A stretch of 36,132 nucleotides of DNA. Origin: Oscillospiraceae bacterium (GTDB lineage: Bacteria; Bacillota; Clostridia; Oscillospirales; Oscillospiraceae). The stretch is from assembly GCA_016292255.1 (NCBI GenBank), contig JAEEZZ010000127.1, forward strand, positions 1 to 36,132, given 5' to 3'. The position numbers and the translations under genes are program-made. Numbering within the stretch: position 1 is the stretch's first letter; every line of letters begins with the position of its first letter. Positions 1-8,157 of the stretch are shown here, piece after piece. Under the pieces are notes generated by a model, which saw nothing but the letters and a program-made list of their open reading frames with translations, did no database searches and was not told the origin of the DNA.

Positions 1-1
1 G

Positions 2-556
2 GCTCTGTTCACCGGCATGCGGAAGGGCGAGGTCATGGGTCTGACCTGGGACGTGGTGGATTTTGCCCGGGGCACCGTTCTGATCAACAAGCAGCTCCAG
101 CGGCCCCGAGTCGGAGACGGTACCTGTCAGCTGGTGTCCACGAAAAACGGGAAGTCCAGAAAGCTGAAGCCTGCCAAGGAGGTCATGAACGTTCTGTACC
201 GGGTCAAGAAGCAGCAGATGGCCTGGCAGCTCAAGAACGGGGAATGTTTCCAGAATTCCATGAACCTGGTCTTTACCCATGAGCTGGGCGGCTACCTGAA
301 CCCGAATACGGTCTACAACCACTTCAAGGAGATCGTGAAAAAGATCGGCGAGCCGGGGCTTCGCTTCCACGATATGCGGCATTCCTATGCGGTGGCGGCC
401 CTGCAGATCGGCGACGACGTCAAGACCGTGCAGAACAACCTGGGGCACGCCACGGCGGCCTTTACACTGGACGTCTACGGCCATGTCACCGACCAGATGA
501 AGGAGGAGAGCGCCAACCGGATGGAGCGCTTTATCCACATCGTAAAAGGGGCTTAA
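2..556 (+). CDS. int: Tyrosine recombinase/integrase, C-terminal part (cut by window edge)
   Basis: The frame is open to the left edge, so only the last 184 residues of the catalytic domain are visible. The first active-site Arg sits in GMRKGE, a beta-hairpin with a candidate Lys in STKNGKSRKL, box II as HDMRH, and the final His/Tyr region as LGHATAAFTLDVYGHV, where the Tyr is the nucleophile. These are the expected catalytic residues in the expected order, so the enzyme looks intact on this side. The family cuts and rejoins DNA at att sites to integrate or excise ICEs and phages. A strong hairpin and a tRNA-3'-end-like sequence follow within 200 bp, which is the usual place for an attachment site next to int. 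It is unclear whether this integrase belongs to the element on the right or to a neighbouring element on the left. Confidence 0.93.
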   Translation, partial: ALFTGMRKGEVMGLTWDVVDFARGTVLINKQLQRPRVGDGTCQLVSTKNGKSRKLKPAKEVMNVLYRVKKQQMAWQLKNGECFQNSMNLVFTHELGGYLNPNTVYNHFKEIVKKIGEPGLRFHDMRHSYAVAALQIGDDVKTVQNNLGHATAAFTLDVYGHVTDQMKEESANRMERFIHIVKGA

Positions 557-682
557 ATGCAGTAAAATTCCTGCATAAAAGCCCCGCATATCCCGGATAA
601 GGGAAAACTTAAGGGAAAACATCCCCGGTTGGCAGACATTTGGTGAAGGCAAAAGCGAGAAAACGCGAGCAAAACAAAGGAA

Positions 683-712
683 AAGAGCCGAAATCCGGAG
701 ATTTCGGCTCTT
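683..712. terminator. Perfect 13-bp hairpin downstream of integrase
   Basis: Arms 683-695 and 700-712 are perfectly complementary around a CGGA tetraloop, with an A-run on the left and a short T-containing tail on the right. It fits an intrinsic, possibly bidirectional terminator ending int transcription. Confidence 0.75.
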
Positions 713-718
713 GATTCC

Positions 719-741
719 TGGCAGCGGGTGAAGGATTCGAA
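719..741 (-). other. tRNA 3'-end-like sequence, candidate attachment-site core
   Basis: On the minus strand these 23 bases read as T-loop (TTCGAAT), T-stem 3' strand, acceptor 3' strand, discriminator G and CCA. The bases further 5' on that strand (above 741) are AT-rich and do not fold as a tRNA body, so only a tRNA tail is present. Tyrosine-recombinase elements commonly use tRNA 3' ends as att cores and leave such a tail at the end away from the intact tRNA. With this orientation the element would lie to the right, and the intact tRNA would be at its far right end. Confidence 0.5.
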
Positions 742-766
742 ATAAAATTTTTAGTGTTATTTCATG

Positions 767-823
767 TTATTTGCTGCCTTTTTGCCCCGCTCGCCAGCTA
801 TTTCTCCATTATCTGCTGCCTTT
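767..823. repeat. Two 15-bp direct repeats beside the putative att core
   Basis: Copies at 767-781 (TTATTTGCTGCCTTT) and 809-823 (TTATCTGCTGCCTTT) differ at one base and are 42 bp apart, about four helical turns. Spacing and position suit arm-type integrase or excisionase sites, but this is inference. The rest of 557-975 is AT-rich and holds no gene I can support. Confidence 0.45.
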
Positions 824-975
824 AAATACCCTGTCGTGTTATTCAGTACCCTATGCTAAAGGGGAAAAATAAGGCCAAACTTTTATACTATACCACAAAC
901 AATCCTGCACAGCAGATGTTGTCTTCTCAACAATTATAACAAGACCTCTGTGTTAAGTCAACCTTAGGCATTCGG

Positions 976-2214
976 TTATTTGCTTTCCATTTGTGCCTTG
1001 TATTTCTTGCCGACTTCGTGGGTGTCCTGAAGCAGTGCGCCGCGTTGGATGGTGGAGCGGCCGTATTTGGAGCGCAGGGCGTCCACGGTCTGATCCAGCT
1101 TCTTCGATCTGGTCTTTCTCTCATCTGCTGCGTCGAACAGCGAGGTCTGGACGAATTCCTCCTTTGTCAGATCCGTCAAGGCGATGCCCAGCAGACGCAG
1201 CGGAGTTTTTCCGTTCCACAATTCTGAAAATAACTTTTTTGCAAGTTGATATATTTCATTTGTCCCGTCAGTAGGCTCCCGGAGCTTCTGCTGATGGGAT
1301 TTGTTTTTGAAGTCGTTGCTGCGAATGGTCACGGCAACACACCAGGCTTTGAAACCGTCAGCTCGCATCCGGGCGGCAACGCTGTCGGCCAGAGCGAGGA
1401 GGATATGATATGCGGCCTCCGTGGTCTCCACGTCATCCTCCAGAGTGGTGGAGATGGAGTAGCCCTTGGCTTCTTCAGGCTCCGCCAAAACAGGCGAATT
1501 GCTGATCCCATTTGCATAGCGATGCAGGTGGCTTCCCATCTTTGGACCGAACATCTTTTCCAGCGTCTCGACGTCTGTATGCGCCAAAGCGCCGATGGTC
1601 TCGATCCGGGCCTGCCGCAGCCGCTCTGCCGTCGCCTTGCCGACGGTGAACAGCTCCCCCACAGGAAGAGGCCACATCTTTTCTGGGATCTCACTTGGAT
1701 AGAGCGTGTGGACCTTGTCCGGCTTCTCAAAGTCGCTGGCCATCTTCGCCAGCAGCTTGTTTTCGCTGATGCCCACGTTGACCGTGAAGCCCAGGGTATC
1801 CCGGATTTCGTCCTTGATCCGATAGGCCAGCTCCAGCGGGTCGGGGTAGATGCGCTCTGTGTTGTCAAAGTCGCAGAAGCACTCGTCGATGGAGACCTGC
1901 TCCACCACCGGAGCGTATTTCCGGCAGACCGCGATGAAGGCACGGGAGCATTGTACGTAGAGCTTGAAGTCCGGCCTGGCAATCACAAGGTCGGGGCACT
2001 TCCGCAGCGCCATCCCCACGGGCTCGCCGGTGGTGACCTTGAATTTTTTGGCCGGGATGGATTTCGCCAGAATGACGCCTGTGCGCTTCTCCCTGTCCCC
2101 TCCTATGGCCGAGGGGATCAGCCGCAGATCCGGTTCCCCATTCTGCATGCGCCGTGTCGCTTCCCAGCTCAGATAGGCGCTGTTCACGTCGATATGAAAA
2201 ATCAGCTTTCGCAT
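976..2214 (-). CDS. Y-family DNA polymerase (DinB/UmuC type)
   Basis: A 412-residue translesion polymerase. Numbered from the ATG at 2214 (GTG at 2217 is one codon earlier; a GGGGG Shine-Dalgarno suits the ATG), the palm carboxylates are D9 in FHIDVNSAY and D110/E111 in VSIDECF. The fingers region GVILAKSIPAKKFKV and the little-finger domain follow. A beta-clamp binding motif QTSLF lies at about 356-360. Length and domain order are normal for the family, and nothing key is missing. Such polymerases copy past damaged bases with low fidelity. They are frequent passengers on Firmicutes mobile elements, where they may help during single-strand DNA entry or SOS. The gene lies 71 bp downstream of, and on the same strand as, the unknown gene 2289-2885, and could share its promoter. 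I saw no convincing LexA box upstream. Confidence 0.93.
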   Translation of the reverse strand: MRKLIFHIDVNSAYLSWEATRRMQNGEPDLRLIPSAIGGDREKRTGVILAKSIPAKKFKVTTGEPVGMALRKCPDLVIARPDFKLYVQCSRAFIAVCRKYAPVVEQVSIDECFCDFDNTERIYPDPLELAYRIKDEIRDTLGFTVNVGISENKLLAKMASDFEKPDKVHTLYPSEIPEKMWPLPVGELFTVGKATAERLRQARIETIGALAHTDVETLEKMFGPKMGSHLHRYANGISNSPVLAEPEEAKGYSISTTLEDDVETTEAAYHILLALADSVAARMRADGFKAWCVAVTIRSNDFKNKSHQQKLREPTDGTNEIYQLAKKLFSELWNGKTPLRLLGIALTDLTKEEFVQTSLFDAADERKTRSKKLDQTVDALRSKYGRSTIQRGALLQDTHEVGKKYKAQMESK

Positions 2215-2288
2215 CACAGCACCCCCGTTATAGTTTTTTACATATTTACAGTTTCAATCAAACAAGTCGGATTTCTATACGTCCATTC

Positions 2289-2885
2289 CTAATTTGTAGC
2301 AAAAATAATGAAATCCACTTTTTTAATGTCGGAGATGGATGCATAATTGGGGAAATTTTGATCGAACCAAATTATCCATGCTTGGCCTCTTTCTGACGGC
2401 AGAAACTCATCATACCATTTGCGTAACGCTTGCCAGTCATGCCTAATCTTTTCAACTTCAGAGGTCCCACGCGGCGCACCGCTTTCTTTATTTGGTATCT
2501 GCCACCAAAAGTTAACGTTCTCATTTTTTGATAAATAGTCTCTCACTTTGCTATCATAAATTGGCAAAGAGGGGTTTCTCGTATGAAGTAGCTTACTACC
2601 AAGCGATAGCTCTGTACTGCCCTTCTCTATCTCGTTCTTTAAGCTGCGTAATACATCCATCAAATCATCTTCTGGCGAGATGCTCTGCAATTTCGCAAAG
2701 TATGGTTTTAAGTTGTTTAGATTTCTCATGACAGCCCATCTTGCTTTTAAGTAAAATTCATAATACACATCTTGGAAGTCGGTGTCATTCGTGCGCCAAT
2801 TATCCATGATATATTGATAGTCACACAAGCCCTTGGCGATAACCAGTTTCTGTTTTGGAGTAATCTTATGTAGGTCAATTTTCAT
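2289..2885 (-). CDS. Unrecognised 198-aa protein, AT-rich cargo gene
   Basis: A real gene: good RBS (GGAGGAAATGCT before ATG) and a TTGCTT-N17-TATAAT promoter. It is clearly richer in AT than the backbone. The protein is soluble and mostly helical, with no signal peptide or membrane segment. The stretch LGSKLLHTRNPSLPIYDSKV around the middle resembles the 'SK-hh-H-hh-P-hh-PI-D-xV' pattern of helical, helix-hairpin-helix or glycosylase-like proteins found in genome islands. The likeness is from memory and does not give a function. The tail is rich in Trp and aromatic residues. It is divergent from the HTH gene at 2957 and upstream of the Y-family polymerase. Position and composition suggest cargo, perhaps defence, but the role is unknown. 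Confidence 0.8.
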   Translation of the reverse strand: MKIDLHKITPKQKLVIAKGLCDYQYIMDNWRTNDTDFQDVYYEFYLKARWAVMRNLNNLKPYFAKLQSISPEDDLMDVLRSLKNEIEKGSTELSLGSKLLHTRNPSLPIYDSKVRDYLSKNENVNFWWQIPNKESGAPRGTSEVEKIRHDWQALRKWYDEFLPSERGQAWIIWFDQNFPNYASISDIKKVDFIIFATN

Positions 2886-2920
2886 AGCATTTCCTCCAGG
2901 AGAATCTTTTTCTGCAATTG

Positions 2921-2949
2921 ATTATACCAAATTTCAAGAAAGGAAGCAA
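2921..2949 (-). promoter_or_regulatory. Sigma-A promoter for the 2289-2885 gene
   Basis: On the minus strand, -35 TTGCTT (2944-2949), a 17-bp spacer and -10 TATAAT (2921-2926), about 35 bp before the start codon. It overlaps the RBS region of the divergent gene at 2957, so the two genes could affect each other's expression. Confidence 0.65.
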
Positions 2950-2956
2950 TCCCACA

Positions 2957-4036
2957 ATGAAATGTCCTTTGAAATATCCCTGGGTCAAGCTGCCGCGGGA
3001 TCGGGTTCCCGGCGGCAAGGGGCTTATGGGCTCGTGGATGCGGCTGGCGGCGCGGGCGGCCTTTCGCAAGGGCGAGGGGCATTACTGTGGATATGACAAT
3101 CCCGTCGAACCCGGAATGTGGGTCGGTGGAATTGTCGGTCTCAAGTCGATCCTTGGCATCAGACGCCGGGACGCTGCGCTGGATGCGCTACAGTGTCTGG
3201 CAGAGCTCGGTTTTCTTTCTTGGACGTTGGACCAATCTACCAAAAAGCTGGGCTACAGTCTGTCAGACTGGCTCGTGCGCTTCTCCGGCGCGGAATGCCC
3301 GGGTGGAGCCGTCTATACCACTGATGGCTACGGCTTCGTGTGTGTTTCACGGGAAATCACGCACCGACTGGTGGAGCACAACTACATATTTGAAGAATCG
3401 GACGCATGGCTGGATCTGTGGTGCCACACCACGGTTGAGGATCCCGGCAATGTGTTTTCTTTTTTGGCGCCGGCTGTGCAGTACGGCAAGTACGGCACCA
3501 TACTTACTTTGGAAACCCTGGGACGCCGCTGGGGCTGGGAAAAGACGAAGGTTTGGAGATTTTTCCAAACGCATGGGGATGTGTTCGCCCTTCGCCGCCT
3601 TCCCGGCAGCCTCGGCTGTCTCATTTTCAACCTCGGCTATCCCTGTGATACCGAAATACAGGCTCCCGCTGCAGAGAAGATTTCCGCGCTTATGGGCGAA
3701 CTGCGCCTTTTGGGACGTGCCGCGCAGCTTGACCGCACCACGATGAACCGGGTCATTGCCTGGTACAGCAGGCATACCGCCATCGTAAACCGGCCAAAAC
3801 CCCGCGTTGCACTTTCCAACAATATATATCGCGCGTATCTTTCTCCTCTGGAAGCTGGTAGGAACGTAAGTTATGACTGCGGAGGTATCAGTATAGGACT
3901 GCCTCTCGGTCTCTCATATTTCGAGCAGATCCGCGGGCCGAATGGGTTCACGGGTTTTGTTTGGCTCACGAAGGAGGACATAACCCATGGAAGACTTGCA
4001 ACTAAAGCAAGAAGAGAGCTTGCTGGAACGAGCTGA
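2957..4036 (+). CDS. Putative HTH (DnaD/replication-initiator-like) protein
   Basis: A 359-residue protein. The ATG at 2957 is chosen because GAAAGGAAG lies just upstream; the upstream in-frame ATG at 2918 would add 13 residues across the divergent promoter. The N-terminus (KYPWVKLPRDRV) is followed by mixed helical sequence. The middle segment, about residues 180-240 (FLAPAVQYGKYG, LTLETLGRRWGW, KTKVWRFFQTH), has the layout of a winged helix: 'open with a rule about threshold, recognition helix, wing'. This layout is common in DnaD-like or plasmid replication initiator N-domains. I do not recognise a named family. It overlaps the next gene by 50 bp, so the two are surely co-translated. A role in element replication or control is inference. 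Confidence 0.7.
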   Translation: MKCPLKYPWVKLPRDRVPGGKGLMGSWMRLAARAAFRKGEGHYCGYDNPVEPGMWVGGIVGLKSILGIRRRDAALDALQCLAELGFLSWTLDQSTKKLGYSLSDWLVRFSGAECPGGAVYTTDGYGFVCVSREITHRLVEHNYIFEESDAWLDLWCHTTVEDPGNVFSFLAPAVQYGKYGTILTLETLGRRWGWEKTKVWRFFQTHGDVFALRRLPGSLGCLIFNLGYPCDTEIQAPAAEKISALMGELRLLGRAAQLDRTTMNRVIAWYSRHTAIVNRPKPRVALSNNIYRAYLSPLEAGRNVSYDCGGISIGLPLGLSYFEQIRGPNGFTGFVWLTKEDITHGRLATKARRELAGTS

Positions 4037-4595
4037 TGTTGTGTTAAAGCTGCTGACTAAACGAGGGCTGATTCCCGATAAGAAGATCTGCGATGACGCT
4101 CGGCGTGCCGCTCAGCAGAAGAGGCAAAAGGACAGCTATCACAACACCGAATTGTTACTCAAAAATTATCGTCGCATTGCTTGGATGGTAGAATGCTTTC
4201 CAGAGGCAATTGCAGAGGAACTGGATCGACCGTTTGAGGCCGTGGATGAGCTGTTGGATGGAGTTAATGTTGCATCAATCTTTGGAAATCGTAAACTGGA
4301 ACAGCGCACGGCTGCGGTTGAACAGACACGCTTGTTACTGGATCGGATAAACGACGCCTTAACCGTTCTTAAACGAAAACCAGGAAACGGTCAGGATCTG
4401 TATAACCTGGTCTATTTGAGCTTTATCGCCCCGGAACAGCTGTCAAATCAGGAAGTACTCTACCGTCTGAATATTTCACCGCGCCATTATTATCGTCTTC
4501 GCAAAGAAGCTATTACAATCCTCTCCCTTCGTCTTTGGAGTTCTCCGGATCCGGTTATCGACTTGTGGCTGGAATTGATAGAGATGGGCGAATAA
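3987..4595 (+). CDS. Small HTH transcriptional regulator, sigma-region-4 / ArpU-like
   Basis: A 202-residue protein starting at an ATG with GGAGG 11 bp upstream, inside the 3' end of the preceding gene (50-bp overlap). The N-terminal half is charged and helical with coiled-coil tendency. The C-terminal part (about 130-185: LYNLVYLSFIAPEQLSNQEVLYRLNISPRHYYRLRKEAITIL) looks like the helix-turn-helix of phage late-gene activators of the ArpU type and of sigma region 4; the 'NISPRHYYRLRKEAI' segment would be the recognition helix. That likeness is from pattern memory. It is followed by a terminator at 4773, so genes 2957 and 3987 form a two-gene operon that probably regulates the element. Confidence 0.72.
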   Translation: MEDLQLKQEESLLERADVVLKLLTKRGLIPDKKICDDARRAAQQKRQKDSYHNTELLLKNYRRIAWMVECFPEAIAEELDRPFEAVDELLDGVNVASIFGNRKLEQRTAAVEQTRLLLDRINDALTVLKRKPGNGQDLYNLVYLSFIAPEQLSNQEVLYRLNISPRHYYRLRKEAITILSLRLWSSPDPVIDLWLELIEMGE

Positions 4596-4772
4596 AACAG
4601 GATGAGAAGAATAATCTAATCGCTCTTGACGATCTATGAATATGCCTTAAAGCTGTATAGGTTGAAACCATTCATTGTTCGTCTGCTGTAATGGACGGAT
4701 GAGCATCAATCCCAGATGTATCCACCAGCGAAAACAACCAGAAATTATTGTACATCTGAGCCCCGAGGTATG

Positions 4773-4820
4773 AAGCCCAGAGCCTTAGGAATCTTTCTGC
4801 TCCTGAGTCTCTGGGCTTTT
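4773..4820. terminator. Terminator between the HTH operon and the convergent XRE gene
   Basis: A 10-bp outer stem (4773-4782 with 4809-4818), an inner paired segment and a TTTT tail. A-rich on the other side, so it could also act on the convergent XRE transcript. The rest of 4596-4923 shows no gene. Confidence 0.75.
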
Positions 4821-4923
4821 ATTGTTACAAAAGTCGAAAAAACTGGTGCTATATTGAAAACTCGCTTTAGAAAGTTATATGGTTCTTGCAAATGTCGCTT
4901 GAAAAATATTTATATTGGTGTAT

Positions 4924-5856
4924 TTATATTTCGGGATATGCCTCCAAAGTCTCGTCCTGTGATGATTCTTCCCCCTCAGGATCTTCGTCTTCAGCCCAGA
5001 TTTCCTCATACTGCCACATTGGAAGCAGGAAGCGCGAATCATCCATATCCACATGCACGCGCTTTGCGCGATCCAGTGGGAGGACCACCGCGTTTTGGCT
5101 GCACAAGAGCACCGGCTCCACCGAAATCAGGTCTTTCCCCCTGCGGATGCCCATTTCTTTACAAAGTGCTCTTCCAAATTCGCCCCCTAAGACACGGACG
5201 CCCAACCATTCTCCGCTGTACACAGCTGGGGGAATATCAATTTCTCCCTGATCCGGTTCCTCCGGGAACTGAAATCCTATCCATCCAGCGTCCTTATTTT
5301 GAATGATGTTGAAGAACAACGGATTGCCCATCTTCTCCAAAATCTCCACGGGAATGACAAGGATGGCGTGATGGCGGTTGAGATAGACCATCGAGGGATC
5401 ATAGGGCGATGCGGTCAGGGCATGCTTTTCTTCCCGTTCCGGCACCGGCGCTACATTATAAAAATCCGTGTACGGGATCCACGTGTCGGACGGGCTGCCG
5501 TATCTGCCCGGCATGGCCAGCATATAGGATGACAGGTTCAGGTATTCTTCATTTCCGTCTTCATCAATAGCGCTTCCTGCGACAAAGGCTTTTTCGTCAA
5601 TCCGACGCATGTGCGCTGCGATGCCTTGCTTCAACTCTTCATCGTACATCTCCAGCCCTGTAAGCAGCTCCACCGGATTCAGGCCCAACACTTGAAACAA
5701 CATGATTTGAGCAGCCGCATCGGGAAAACGGTTTCCTTTTTCCCACAGACTGACAGCCTGCGGCGTAACAAGGACAGCTTCCGAAAGCTGCAGCTGTGTC
5801 AGACCCAGAGCTTTCCGCTTTCTTCGGATCAATCGCCCGGTTTTCTCATAATCCAT
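4924..5856 (-). CDS. XRE-family transcriptional regulator with acidic C-terminal domain
   Basis: A 310-residue protein. The start at 5856 has AGGAGAG just upstream; the longer frame to 5922 lacks an RBS. Residues 1-60 form a classic XRE helix-turn-helix (TGRLIRRKRKALGLTQLQLS, then VTPQAVSLWEKGNRFPD). The rest, about 240 residues, is not a recognised sensor domain. It contains beta-rich stretches (ILVIPVEILEKMG, LGVRVLGGEFGRAL) and ends in a strongly acidic tail (DEDPEGEESSQDE). It is alone on the minus strand, convergent with the HTH operon on its left. As an XRE protein it probably binds an operator to control element genes. The target is unknown. Confidence 0.88.
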   Translation of the reverse strand: MDYEKTGRLIRRKRKALGLTQLQLSEAVLVTPQAVSLWEKGNRFPDAAAQIMLFQVLGLNPVELLTGLEMYDEELKQGIAAHMRRIDEKAFVAGSAIDEDGNEEYLNLSSYMLAMPGRYGSPSDTWIPYTDFYNVAPVPEREEKHALTASPYDPSMVYLNRHHAILVIPVEILEKMGNPLFFNIIQNKDAGWIGFQFPEEPDQGEIDIPPAVYSGEWLGVRVLGGEFGRALCKEMGIRRGKDLISVEPVLLCSQNAVVLPLDRAKRVHVDMDDSRFLLPMWQYEEIWAEDEDPEGEESSQDETLEAYPEI

Positions 5857-6406
5857 TGAATATCTCTCCTTTATTGGTTTTGGTGATGATCCCAGAATAA
5901 ATGCTGAAACTGCATTTTGCAAGCAACTATCTGTTGAGTAACATTCATTTCAGTTGTGTTTGTGTTGGAGGTGCGATCTTCTCCGGAAGACACCATACTT
6001 GCCATAAACGACCTGCTCCACACAACCATCCCAATTCTATCATCAAAAAGTACTGATGTCCACGGAAAATACTATCAAACGAGCAAAATAAAGGAAAACA
6101 ACCGCAACAATGAAAACCGTATGAATGTGAGTGAAAATGGAGCCTTCTTATGAAAAGCGCAGTACCCAAGGTTTTTGAAAGCGATCTAGGACATATGCAG
6201 AAAGTCCCCCCCTTTATTACAGTCCTTCGCATGTGATATAATGACTTATGACGACCTAATTGTAAGATTCGAAAATATTATAAAATCGCTGAAGGAAAAG
6301 ATATCATCAGCAGAATAGTAAGGTTTTGCAAAACTCACTTCTTGAGGAAAAGCCAGATACGATCTGGTGAATCGTAACTGGCTTTTGGCGGTAGTATTAG
6401 TAGTTT
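5857..6406. other. 550-bp stretch without a supported gene
   Basis: This holds the upstream region of the XRE gene, short unsupported reading frames and a TATAAT at 6234-6239 that directly abuts a 25-codon frame (6241-6318). The stretch ends in the hairpin at 6348-6386. No protein family can be recognised. It may be the remnant of a decayed gene. Confidence 0.5.
6348..6386. terminator. Bidirectional terminator after the MBL/membrane-protein pair
   Basis: A 16-position stem with one A/A mismatch (AAAAGCCAG-A-TACGAT against ATCGTA-A-CTGGCTTTT) and a 7-nt loop, with A/T runs on both sides. It lies 20 bp past the stop of the minus-strand gene 6407-6928. Confidence 0.8.
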
Positions 6407-6928
6407 CTATGCCTTCACAGCATTATTGTTCTCTTCGGGTTCATTCATTATTGCGATTATTTTCTTTGCATGCTTCCTGCAAGAAGTATAGAATATTATT
6501 GCAATTAACACAAACGGAATTGCAGCAAGTTTTGTAGCGCTAAATAGCGCCATAATTGCGAGCGCCAAGAACACTGCTATGCCAGTCCGCGATAGAGCGT
6601 ATTCACGCGAAAGCGTATGCATAATGGGATTTTTGTTTTTCTTTTTATTAAACTTCACATAGTCATCATTATATGGAATCCAGTGCAGCTTCTTAAGTAT
6701 CGTTTCTATTAGGACAGAACCAATTCTATTGATAATCAAACCCGTTTCATATGAAATAGCAACAAAACAGATAATCGGTATGACCTCAGATGTGGAGAAT
6801 ACTTTGAGTATAACATTGCTAAACATATTGCTTGCTGCATCGGGGAACAAAAAGATTCCACCTGTTATTAGGACTAAGCCGGCCAGAAGCATATTAACAA
6901 TATGGTAAAATGGGACCTTAATTTCCAT
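6407..6928 (-). CDS. Unrecognised four-helix membrane protein
   Basis: A 173-residue protein with RBS GAGGAGGAA before the ATG. Four hydrophobic segments lie near residues 10-30, 48-68 and 115-150, the last long enough for two helices. A positively charged cytoplasmic loop (KFNKKKNKNP) lies between the pairs and the tail is charged. There is no signal peptidase or lipobox motif. It is AT-rich and lies 40 bp downstream of the metallo-beta-lactamase-fold gene on the same strand, ending at a strong terminator, so the two form an isolated operon. Small membrane proteins paired with a soluble enzyme are common in anti-phage effector systems. Here that is only a suggestion from layout. Confidence 0.8.
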   Translation of the reverse strand: MEIKVPFYHIVNMLLAGLVLITGGIFLFPDAASNMFSNVILKVFSTSEVIPIICFVAISYETGLIINRIGSVLIETILKKLHWIPYNDDYVKFNKKKNKNPIMHTLSREYALSRTGIAVFLALAIMALFSATKLAAIPFVLIAIIFYTSCRKHAKKIIAIMNEPEENNNAVKA

Positions 6929-6968
6929 TTTTCCTCCTCAAATTATGTTACTGTTACGTGGATATCAT

Positions 6969-7865
6969 TTACTTATGAACCGTAAATGATCCCAAGTAGG
7001 AACCAAAAGAATCGTTTCTTCCCTTTTCTTCTGTTAAGAATGAAGTGTCATATGGGTAATTAGCTTCCGAAACATAAACATGCACCTTATCTCCAGCGCA
7101 TTCAAATATAATGTCCCCCGCACTATTTTGCTTAATCGTATTGTAATCCGAGTAATAATACAAGTGTTTGGAGGGGGCTTCACCTATAACAATGATTTGA
7201 GGGTCAAGTTTTTTTAGCACATCACTTGATACTCTTCCAGATTCTCTACCATGATGTGGTGCAAAAAGGATATCAACCTTTGGCCATTTTATAGTGTCCT
7301 TAACCAATTCCAAGAAATCATGCTCAATATCACCCATCCACATTACAACGACACCTTCGTTTACTGAATAGGTAAAAATCGGTGATATGTTATTAAATCC
7401 ATTGCCGTTTTTTACTTGATCCAGAGCATCTTTATAATTTTGATTTGATGTTATTGGCCATTGGAAATTTATCCCTGCGCATCCGCGTTCATCATCACTA
7501 ATATTCATCCATTTGCGTGAGCAGCCTTTATAAACAAAAAACGCCGATTTGCCATCCCGTAGAGTGCAATAATGCACGAAGTCTTCGTTTTTGTTCTCTT
7601 TTACAGCTGCGTTTTTTACACAATAAAAGTTTACGACTCCAAACTTCTCATCCAAATATTTTAATCCTTTCAAGTGATCCTTGTCCGGATGCGTTGAAAT
7701 AAAGCGCCTGATTCCTTTGTTGCCACCTTCTGTTTTGATTTCTGAAGTGATATCGGCCCTGTTTTCATCATCCATACAGCAATCAATAATTGTAAAATTA
7801 TCACTATTGTGCAGGATATAAAACATGTCCCCATCGCCAACAGAAAACGACTTAATAATACTCAT
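6969..7865 (-). CDS. Metallo-beta-lactamase-fold hydrolase (ComEC-C-terminal-domain-like)
   Basis: A 298-residue protein. The start at 7865 has AGAGGAT just upstream; the frame to 7916 lacks an RBS. Metal-binding residues are visible: H59-x-D61-x-D63-H64 in STHPDKDHLKGL, D179 in MWMGDIEHD, and H204/H205 in FAPHHGRESG. This is the HxDxDH...D...H pattern of the fold. The order and the HHGRES motif resemble the soluble hydrolase domain of ComEC-type proteins, which often act on nucleic acids or phosphoesters; the substrate here cannot be read. It has no membrane segment of its own, but the next gene encodes a four-helix membrane protein, so the two may form a membrane-linked enzyme complex. It is AT-rich against the backbone. 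Confidence 0.88.
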   Translation of the reverse strand: MSIIKSFSVGDGDMFYILHNSDNFTIIDCCMDDENRADITSEIKTEGGNKGIRRFISTHPDKDHLKGLKYLDEKFGVVNFYCVKNAAVKENKNEDFVHYCTLRDGKSAFFVYKGCSRKWMNISDDERGCAGINFQWPITSNQNYKDALDQVKNGNGFNNISPIFTYSVNEGVVVMWMGDIEHDFLELVKDTIKWPKVDILFAPHHGRESGRVSSDVLKKLDPQIIVIGEAPSKHLYYYSDYNTIKQNSAGDIIFECAGDKVHVYVSEANYPYDTSFLTEEKGRNDSFGSYLGSFTVHK

Positions 7866-8157
7866 TCCATAATCCTCTTTTCTTTTTTTGATTGCGCAGC
7901 AACCTAACTTATGCATGAATTATTCTCGTGCATGTAATGTTGTTTTCGATAATAAAGTTTTGATATGGTAGCAGCCTTGGTCATATGTAATAACAATTAA
8001 AGAGACTGATTTGCAACAGTATTGCGCTTTTTTCGTGATTTTTAATGAAAAATTTTTTTAATTTGCATAAGAAAATCAAAATTTTTATGGGAAAGGTGAT
8101 AGTTTTCTTTTTTATTATGTTCTAGGAACAAATGGCACAAAGTTGGCAGAGCTGTGC

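Noticed and set aside
767-823. CRISPR-like repeat array
   Set aside because: Only two short copies; no regular spacers, and no array elsewhere in the window.
2218-2288. LexA-type box ahead of the Y-family polymerase
   Set aside because: No clear GAAC-N4-GTTC-like site could be read; SOS control is possible but not shown.
5956-6153. 65-codon plus-strand frame before the membrane-protein gene
   Set aside because: No RBS, no recognisable protein character, overlaps the XRE upstream region.
6241-6318. 25-codon frame (MTYDDLIVRFENIIKSL) after a TATAAT
   Set aside because: The -10 touches the start codon, so there is no leader or RBS; too short to support without conservation.
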